Source: Mortierella alpina (lineage: Eukaryota > Mortierellomycota > Mortierellomycetes > Mortierellales > Mortierellaceae). Taken from it: 64,000 nt of DNA. A program made the position numbers and the translations under genes. The stretch covers positions 1,426,001 to 1,490,000 of the forward strand of contig JANATF010000005.1 of the NCBI GenBank assembly GCA_029449245.1, given 5' to 3'. A model generated the notes under the pieces. The model did no database searches. It was given only the letters and a program-made list of their open reading frames with translations, and had not been told where the DNA came from. Shown here in pieces: positions 57,101-64,000 of this stretch (position 1 is its first letter; each line of letters starts with the position of its first letter).

Positions 57101-57395
57101 GAGGACGCCACCAAAAAGATCACGGAGTTGGAGCGCACGCTTCAGAAGTTTGAGCAGCCGTCTGCCGCACCACGCCAGAAGAGTATGTGTAATTATCATC
57201 ATGCATTGGCCATGCTGACCGTGTTGCCCTGTGTTATGTGCATGCAGACTCTTTTCTAACTGGCCTATTATCATCCATGGCTCGCTGATCATAGCTTCCT
57301 CCCACCCTGGCGCAAACGAGGGCTACTCTTCCAGCTCTAGCGGCAGCTCTAGTTCATCTGGCTCAGACAGTGACTCTGGGAGCAGCAGCGATTAA
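54059..57395 (+). CDS. BDF1: BET-family double bromodomain protein (BDF1/BRD4-like)
   Basis: Reader of acetylated histones in transcription and chromatin. About seven exons join in frame from the tandem ATGs at 54059 and 54062. Bromodomain 1: KYCTAIVKQLKRHRDAPAFL, DYPNVVKQPMDLSTVDKKL, NLIFTNCYLYNG, where the acetyl-lysine Asn is the NxY-like NCYLYN. Bromodomain 2: RYCHSILREFAKKANAEFMF, DYPKLIKNPMDLSTVRQKL and LVMWNCFKFNP. Then a Lys/Ala-rich linker, a coiled coil (EKIAEMERHLKTLAEKLKM), a Ser-rich acidic stretch and an ET domain (FEQKKELSDSINNFSGDKLA, VVQIIHNSMPHLRD, DMDSLDPRTLFKLYQYVKK). The protein ends in a Ser/Asp/Gly tail. A T-tract of about 26 bases is inside intron 1 (about 54167-54192). 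Confidence 0.94.
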
Positions 57396-58039
57396 GAGCG
57401 TGGCTAGGTTCGCTTGCCCGCAGTGCCCATAGTCATCATTGATCGGCCATCGCATGACGACGACGACGACGACGACGACGATGACCCCTTCCAGCATGCA
57501 TGGAGGGCCACATTCTGCACGGTAGCCATGTTTATATTTCCCTTGCCTTTCCTTGCCTTTCCTTGTTCCCTTCTGTTTTCCCACAATGCCTTGCCCCTCC
57601 CTGCTTGTACACACCAAAAGCCGTACATCAGGCACTCAAATGTACTCTATAATCGTCAGTTCTTGCATGCTCAGTTTCGCACGGTGTCGACTCGTCTTTT
57701 TTTCTTTCATTTCTTCATGATCGCTACATGTATTTGTACCGTTGTCCAAACTCTCCCTTTACACTCTTGCAGGATTTTTTTTCTTTTTTTTTCTGCACTT
57801 TTTTTTTTCTTCTTCTTTCCACGAATAAATCCAGCTTGGGGAAAACTTGAACTTGGACGCAGCGATGTGTGTGTGATAAGGCGAACATGGATCGCAAGGG
57901 TGTTTGCGTGATAAGCGGAAGAGATCTTCCTTAAGGGTTTGTATGACAAATTCCAAAGACCCGAGCGCTACTTCGCAGCGAACTGTTCACTCGTTCGTTC
58001 ACTTTCAACTTCTCATTTCTGTAACATCACTTACCAACC
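57396..58039. other. Intergenic region between BET and NBP35 genes with a GAC repeat
   Basis: About 640 bp holding the BET 3' UTR and the NBP35 promoter. A GAC/GACGAC triplet run of about nine copies lies near 57457-57483. T-rich blocks lie near 57771-57812. No coding signal. Confidence 0.45.
57457..57483 (+). repeat. GAC triplet repeat
   Basis: About eight or nine GAC/GAT triplets directly follow the BET stop codon by about 60 bases, likely inside its 3' UTR. Confidence 0.85.
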
Positions 58040-59283
58040 ATGTCCCCAGCAGCACAACCAGAGGATGCACCTGAGCATTGCCCGGTATGCTAGAACGACC
58101 TTCTCTCTTTGCATTTGGATCGCATCAATAGGTTGGTGTTCTCACTCGATTAGCATTACTGACATTGCGTATAACATGACCTGGACTCATAGGGTACGGA
58201 GAGTGAACAGGCAGGCAAGGCAAGCGCATGCGACGGCTGCCCGAACCAAAACGTCTGTGCCACAGCCCCCAAAGGTCCCGACCCAGGTGCGTTCCCTTGT
58301 TTTCATTATGCCTCAGACCCTTTGTCTTTGTCTGTCTCGTCTACCGCCTGATACCCCCGGGTAGCGCGGGCCTGCATCATGACTGACTTCTGACTGACTT
58401 GCTCAATGACCCACTTTTTTTTTTATCCTCTTCCGCATATGCTACCCACCCAGATTTGCCCCTCATTAATGACCGTATGGGAAATGTCAAGCACAAGATT
58501 CTCGTCCTTTCAGGAAAGGGCGGCGTCGGCAAATCCTCCTTCACCGCCCAACTTTCGTTTGCGCTTTCGCACGACGAGGAGACGCAGGTGGGCGTGATGG
58601 ACATTGATATCTGTGGACCGTCGATTCCCAAGATGTTTGGGCTGGATGGTGAACAAATTCATTCGTCCAACTCTGGATGGTCTCCCGTGTATGTGACCGA
58701 CAACCTCGGCGTCATGTCGATTGGCTTTATCCTGCAGGAGGCCGACGATGCGATTATCTGGCGAGGACCTAAAAAGAACGGATTGATCAAGCAGTTTCTG
58801 AAGGATGTGGACTGGGGCGATTTGGACTTCTTGGTGGTCGATACGCCTCCAGGAACATCGGATGAGCACCTGTCCGTTGTGCAGTATTTGAAAGAGTCCG
58901 GCATCACGGGTGCAATCTTGATTACTACACCACAGGAAGTAGCTTTGCAGGATGTGAGAAAGGAGATTGATTTCTGTCGAAAGGTCAAGATCCCCATTAT
59001 TGGCGTGGTGGAGAACATGGCAGGATTTGTGTGCCCGAGTTGTAAGGGCGAGAGCGTGATCTTTGCACCGACCACTGGTGGAGCAAGGAAGATGGCTGCC
59101 GATACCAATGTCCCCTTCTTGGGTAGTATTCCTTTGGATCCACGTATTGGCAAGTCGTGTGACCAAGGGCTGTCGTTTCTGGAGGAGTACCCGGATTCCC
59201 CTGCCACCAAGGCATACCAGGACATCATCAAAGGTACATTGGAGTTTGGACCGCTACCTCGAACTCGCATCATCTCAGGATGA
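58040..59283 (+). CDS. NBP35: Cytosolic Fe-S cluster assembly factor NBP35 (NUBP1)
   Basis: Scaffold P-loop ATPase of the cytosolic iron-sulfur assembly pathway, acting with Cfd1. Three exons (58040-58084, 58193-58286, 58454-59283) give 322 aa. The N-terminal [4Fe-4S] motif has the diagnostic CX13CX2CX5C spacing (first Cys in EHCP, then [10 protein letters not shown]). It is followed by the Mrp deviant Walker [52 protein letters not shown] and the bridging CPSC motif in [11 protein letters not shown]. The intron/exon joins keep the N-terminal cysteines in one frame, which supports the two short first exons. Confidence 0.95.
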
Positions 59284-59461
59284 ACGATGACCTTTGCTAA
59301 CAAAAAACGCTTTTTCTTTGTCGGTGTTACAGAAATTAGAAGGGTCTTGCCTTTGTAAAACGGGCAGACGCAGCCGCGTATGTACCTTGTAATATATCCC
59401 AAGCATTGGTTTGCCAAAAGTAAAGAGGTGTATTTTATTATCAAGTTTTCAGTTTCCATGT

Positions 59462-61577
59462 CTATTCGTCGTGCTCAGTGGTCCGACCTTCGCGCCGTGA
59501 CATTGTCTGCAGACCGTGTGTCTCGCCTTCATTCACACCCGACTCAATATCGTCGTCTTGTTCGTCCTCGTCGAGCAAGGTATACGGGTTGTTGGCATAG
59601 GGTCTGAACTTCCATCTAAAAAATTCACGCAAGGTAGTTAGTCAGCGTCTGATATTGTATCGCAGATTTCGACTCCAATGCAAACATTCCAAATGCGTTC
59701 GAAGTTACCCGATCGTGGCATAGAAGCCGAGAGTGATGACTTCGTTCAGAAGCTCAACCAGCCACTGGACATACTGGAATGGGAGGGCCACCTTCAAAAA
59801 CTGGATCAAGATCCTAGTCAGGTAGATATACACCACCGTGACCAGGTAGAATGAGCCCCACAGCTTGTACTTGATTTTGTTTTCAGCGACTAGTCATGAG
59901 CGGGGGCAAGTCATCGGGGGTTAGGAACAAACAAGGGTGAATGGTGCCAAGTATTCGTGTGAGCGGAGAATCTATCTAGGCTTTACGCGGCGTACCTTTC
60001 CCTTCGGCCTCAGCAGCCTCGCTCAAATGCCTCTGCGTCTGAATGATGACACCTAGGATGACGATGCAGCTGATAAGATCCACCATCGGGAACACTTGCG
60101 TCTGAAAATGAAACAGATCATTAAGAAATGGAGTCGTGGCACAATACAGCTGCAGAAAAAGAAAGCGATAACTTGTATACATACCCAGAAGGCCCAGTTG
60201 ATGGATCCGATGGCGGTTTCGTTCGTGATGGTTGAAGCGACGTTGGAGAGGATCTGCAGTGGAATAATGACTAGGATGATCTTCTTGTCCTTTTGTGACA
60301 AGAATGGCTTGATGAACATCCATCCCGAGGCGATCAGAGTGATGATGAGAATACTGAGTGATCCCTTCAGGAACGCAAAGATATAGAACATGACAGTCCA
60401 GCCCTCAGAGTCGACTCCTGTGCTCATGTAATGAACTTTCAACTATCGGCAGCAAGTACGCAAAAGCACGTAGTTAGCGAGGGAATCAGATATTTACAAC
60501 AAACGCCAAGAAGGCAACATCCGCACTTACAACTTGGAATGTCTTTTGGATGCCAATCATCACTGCGAGGACAAGACTTTTGAATAAGAAAAGAGTGACA
60601 AAAAATGGCAGTTAGTTCTGACCCATACTGTGGTGTCAAGGATCAGCATATCCACTTCTATTTCATGAGGTTCTTACATCAACTTGTGAGGCCAAAAGAC
60701 CTTGGTGTCCTTCTTCATGAGCATGGCCGCCCAGAGAACACTGGCAGCAAAGTAGGCGACTGCCGAGGCTGCATAGACCTTGGGCAATGGAATGTCTCCT
60801 GCACTCAAGTAGTTGTTTCCTGGGTTGATCTCCGTCGTTGTCAACTATGAAGTACATTTTTTGAAAAGGAATTATGTTAGGGCATTTGTGACAACTTTGG
60901 ACGGTTATCTTGCAACGTTCTTTCTTACCTTGAAGGAGACGATGCTACGTGGACAATTGACGAACAAGATGCTCCACATATTTTGCTCTCCCTGAAGAAT
61001 TTCATGGTGGTATTGGAATCTAGTCGTTTGAGATCGTATTTGTGCGCTATCAGCACCCACATATCGATGACGAGATGTTATTTCGTGAAGTGACATGACC
61101 GCTTGCTTACGTTGTGTTTTTGGTATCCAGCAACATGAACTCGCTTCCTCCTTGCTCAATGTCCTCCTTGAAGTATTCGTCGTCCAGGATACAGCTCTCT
61201 TCCCAGTCCACCGCGTTGGCGTCCGAAGGACCCTTTTGAATCAGAAATCCGATTCGGTTTTCTGATTCATCCTGGCCTTGGTAATGCTCAACCTAAATGC
61301 GAGATACGATACCCCGCAAAAGAAGAGAAGCGATAGAGGTTAACAGCTGCACACACAAGGCACAAAAGGGGACAGGCTCCCAGTAGTGGACATGATGTGG
61401 TTTCCTCACCTTCAAGTCGTGGAGGTTGATGTCGAGGACGCCGCCGGGGAAGAATCCGAATGAGCTGATGAACACGAGACCGCGCTGGTCCTCAGATATG
61501 ATCAGCTCTGGCCGTGCCAAGGCGACTGCCAGCATCGCACCAGCCACGACAAAGGATGAGGTGGCCCTGAATATCAT
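59462..61577 (-). CDS. PTM1: Seven-transmembrane protein of the PTM1/GPR107 (lung 7-TM) family
   Basis: Multi-exon minus-strand gene starting at ATG 61577 (MIFRATSSFVVAGAMLAVAL, a hydrophobic signal-like N terminus). The luminal part includes VFISSFGFFPGGVLDINLH and EHYQGQDESENRIGFLIQKG, EEDSCILDDEYFKEDIEQGG. The membrane part has ASAVAYFAASVLWAAMLMKK, VMIGIQKTFQV, SEGWTVMFYIFAFLKGSLSI, GWMFIKPFLSQKDKKIILVI and IPLQILSNVASTITNETAIG, the most conserved block of the family. The C-terminal cytoplasmic tail ends in an acidic DEDEQDDDIESG region near 59500-59610. Family members work in Golgi/endosome trafficking, so that location is expected here. Inner exon joins were not all resolved. Divergent from NDUFAF7. 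Confidence 0.85.
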
Positions 61578-62033
61578 CCTAATTCCTTTCAGTGGGTGTT
61601 GAATTCCGATTGAGATGTGAGCTGTGAGGTGGTTGCAAAGCCAAGGGAATGAATTCAAGAGGGTTGCACCAAAGCCTGTGAAGGACCGGCTTTTTTTTTT
61701 TTTTTTTTTTTTTTACCGCGCTACCAAAAGGACTCCCAGGCCACAGCCAGCGACGCAGTTGAAACTGCTTCATCCCTCGCCAGAGAGTATTGAGAGTATA
61801 TCTACAACAGCCTGTCGAGCTATCGTAGAAAGAGACCTCTGCACTGAGATCTGCCCTGGGAACAAGAGCGACTTGTACTGTGGATCTAAGCGCAAGCATG
61901 TGGCACAGGTGCCAAGATATCCTGGAATGTGCAGCGAGCGGCGAGGACTGTGACAGCTATTGACGCCCGGCACCAGTCCAAGCCAAAAAGGAGGAAACCC
62001 ATCGAGATCTCTTGATTCAACCGCACAGGATCA
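61578..62033. promoter_or_regulatory. Divergent promoter region between PTM1-like and NDUFAF7 genes
   Basis: About 456 bp between start codons facing away. A T-tract of about 24 bases sits at 61691-61714, on the plus strand near the middle. Assignment is positional. Confidence 0.45.
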
Positions 62034-63950
62034 ATGCTTCTGTCGAACATAGCAAGGAGAGCTGCCCCATTGAGGGCAGGTGCCAGGATCGCATGGAGAG
62101 CTGCAGTTCTACCATCCGTCAGGACAACTCGTTTATTCTCGTACCAGAAGAATTCTGATCTCAATGAGACTGCAGCACACAGCGACGTTCAGCGTGACAG
62201 TGGAGGGACAAAGTCATCATCCGCTCAGACAGCAGAGGTATCAGAGAGCGCTGCCTCTGAGGCGCCTAATCATCCACCCAAGGAGGAATTGACACCTCTT
62301 GCCAAGCATATCCGAGATTCTATCAAGGTAAAGAGGACTCGGCATTTCTTTATCGTCTGATCCCTCGGATAGTGTTTTGTCATCTCTAATCGATGGTGCA
62401 CTTTATCACTCTGCGACATCAGATCCAAGGCCCCATGTCTGTAGCACACTTCATGCGACAGGTTCTTGTCAATCCATTGAGCGGGTACTACATGAAAGGA
62501 GACGTGTTTGGCACTGAAGGCGACTTTATTACTTCGCCCGAAATCAGCCAGATGTTTGGAGAGGTAAGCACTGGCACTGGCATAGCACTGGCACTGGCAC
62601 ACCGTCTTTACATAACGAGCCTTTTCATGGATCACGTATTGACACGACGTATCGTCGTTCTTTTCTGGACATGTAGCTACTAGGTATTTGGTTTCTGGTC
62701 CAGTGGCAAAACATTGGCAAGCCATCTAAAATCCAGCTCGTGGAACTGGGGCCAGGACGCGGAACATTAATGATGGATATGCTCCGAGCTGCATCCCGGT
62801 TTAAAGAATTCAGGAAGGCCATCTCAGGAGTGCACTTGATCGAGGCCAGTCCGGGACTCCGAAAGGTCCAGCGCCAGCAGCTCTGCGGGATCCCCATTTC
62901 AGAGGAACAGATCGGAGGCGGCGCAAGCCTTGAAGGGATTACGTCTGCGGTGAGGCCAGATGGTCTTGAGATCTCGTGGCATGACGTCTTTGATGATCTC
63001 CCTGGTGAATGCTCTTTGGTAGTTGCGCACGAGTTCTTTGATGCGCTCCCAATCTACAAATTTGAGAGGACAGAGGAAGGATGGCGTGAGCTGGTGGTGG
63101 ATCTGGAGGAGGACTTGTCCAGCCCATACCACTTCCGTTTCGTCCTTGCACCGGGCCCGACGCAGGCTTCTAGAGCGTTTGCGGAGCATCCAGCCTATGA
63201 TCACTTTAAGCCTGGCGACAGGATTGAACTCTCGCCTGATTCTTTTAGGGTCGCCAACGAAATGGCAAAGCATATGAACAAACATGGAGGATCGGCCTTA
63301 ATTGTGGATTATGGAAAGGACTACATCCAAGGCGACACGCTGCGCGTAAGTCAAAGTTCGAGACCGAGTTTGATACAGCAATTTTTCACGCCATGCTCTG
63401 GTGTCGAACAAGAACAGCAAAGCAACAGTGAGAATTGGTATTAATAATCGTACCTCTTTGATCACGTAGGGTATTCACAAGCACAAATTCACACATATCC
63501 TCACAGAGCCAGGAAAGGTGGATCTGAGTGCAGATGTCGACTTTCAGTATCTCAAGCAAGCAACAGAGGATCTCGGTAACAAGGGATTCAAAAGGAGGAC
63601 AGGCTGTTCAGGTGTGTCATTGCCTTTAATATGGAATCTTGTTAACGTCCCGATGTTTCGCTCTTTTTTTTTCTTTCTTTGTTGTAGTCGATTGCCATGG
63701 TTCGGTGACACAGGCACACTTGCTCCACTCTCTCGGTATTGGCGCGCGCCTCAACATGCTGCTGACAAAGGCTGCTGCCCACCGTCGAGAAACCCTCATT
63801 AGCTCTTATCACCGATTGGTCGATCCCAAGGAAATGGGCAATGTGTACAGAGTTATGGCCATGACGCCTCGCGGATCTCCTACACCTATTGCATTTGAGC
63901 CTCTGCAGCCAGCACCCCCCTCAGAACCATCATCAGCAAAATCTCAATAA
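62034..63950 (+). CDS. NDUFAF7: Mitochondrial protein arginine methyltransferase NDUFAF7 (complex I assembly factor)
   Basis: MidA-type SAM-dependent methyltransferase; the human enzyme dimethylates NDUFS2 during complex I assembly in the mitochondrial matrix. The N terminus MLLSNIARRAAPLRAGARIA is Arg-rich and suits a mitochondrial presequence. After splicing: FMRQVLVNPLSGYYMKGDVF, GDFITSPEISQMFGE, KIQLVELGPGRGTLMMDML (SAM motif), HLIEASPGLRKVQRQQL, LVVAHEFFDALPIYKFERTE, ALIVDYGKDYIQGDTLR, and a C-terminal part with VTQAHLLHSLGIGARLNMLL and MGNVYRVMAM. About five exons from ATG 62034 to the stop at 63948-63950. This organism therefore most likely has a conventional respiratory complex I, which Saccharomyces lacks. 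Confidence 0.93.
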
Positions 63951-64000
63951 AGTATGAAGCTATTATATATGTGTATTGTCTCGTTGTTGAGTCTTACACA

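Noticed and set aside
58510-59459. Antisense frames of 218 and 266 codons over NBP35
   Set aside because: NBP35 on the plus strand is an unambiguous family member; the antisense frames have no similarity.
1-64000. Search for intact transposons, CRISPR arrays, integrases, plasmid or phage genes
   Set aside because: No transposase, reverse transcriptase, integrase, long terminal repeats or regularly spaced repeat-spacer arrays were seen; the window is ordinary fungal nuclear DNA.

Overview
This window reads as nuclear DNA of a filamentous, early-diverging fungus. A Mucoromycota/Mortierellomycota-type genome is my best guess, but the sequence alone does not fix the genus. The genes are compact and intron-rich, mostly with GT-AG introns of about 60-500 bp. 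They are separated by short intergenic stretches with pyrimidine-rich leaders and long T-tracts. The gene set includes families that Saccharomyces lacks: a CENP-M-like kinetochore subunit, a Barentsz/CASC3 exon-junction factor, CDT2, a TYSND1/DEG15 peroxisomal protease, NDUFAF7 and RPAP3. I assembled exons by hand from splice signals, reading-frame phase and family similarity. For most genes the summed exon lengths give an uninterrupted frame.

Layout, left to right. 1-2328: no protein gene recognised, one tRNA-Gln(CTG) on the minus strand. 2329-5371 (+): TYSND1-like peroxisomal processing protease, which gains a C-terminal SKL signal only when its last intron is removed. 5384-7429 (-): RPAP3, tail-to-tail with only 12 bp between stop codons. 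7944-10320 (+): SAGA subunit ADA3. 11740-15235 (+): large Barentsz/CASC3-like protein with WG motifs and a Gln/His-rich tail. 15344-16511 (-): BCAS2/SPF27. 16738-17374 (+): mitochondrial ribosomal protein bL33m, whose start codon appears to be split by an intron. 17770-19488 (-): HMG-box regulator of the MATA type. 22249-23488 (-): TXNDC9/phosducin-like protein. 24363-25058 (-): small tubby/LURP-like protein. 25059-30291: 5.2 kb with no recognisable gene.

30292-34323 (-): VPS33, then a CENP-M homologue with a GC-AG intron. 34391-37834 (-): YML020W-type alpha/beta hydrolase. 38231-41700 (-): CTD-type (FCP1/SCP-like) phosphatase. 42787-43836 (-): small Gln/Gly-rich protein. 44518-47944 (-): GYP5-like TBC Rab-GAP. 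48774-49753 (+): WW-domain, glycine-rich protein with a predicted lipidated N terminus. 49918-52192 (+): CDT2. 52335-53214 (-): U2AF1. 54059-57395 (+): BET double-bromodomain protein. 58040-59283 (+): NBP35. 59462-61577 (-): PTM1/GPR107-type seven-transmembrane protein. 62034-63950 (+): NDUFAF7.

The genes are housekeeping genes from several pathways: transcription and chromatin (ADA3, BET, RPAP3, CTD phosphatase), splicing and the exon-junction complex (BCAS2, U2AF1, CASC3), organelle maintenance (TYSND1, bL33m, NDUFAF7, NBP35), trafficking (VPS33, GYP5, PTM1) and chromosome biology (CENP-M, CDT2). I see no operon-like pathway cluster and no intact transposon. Several neighbours are divergent pairs sharing short promoters (RPAP3/ADA3, BCAS2/bL33m, GYP5/WW, U2AF1/BET, PTM1/NDUFAF7). 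Three pairs are tightly convergent (TYSND1/RPAP3, CASC3/BCAS2, CDT2/U2AF1).
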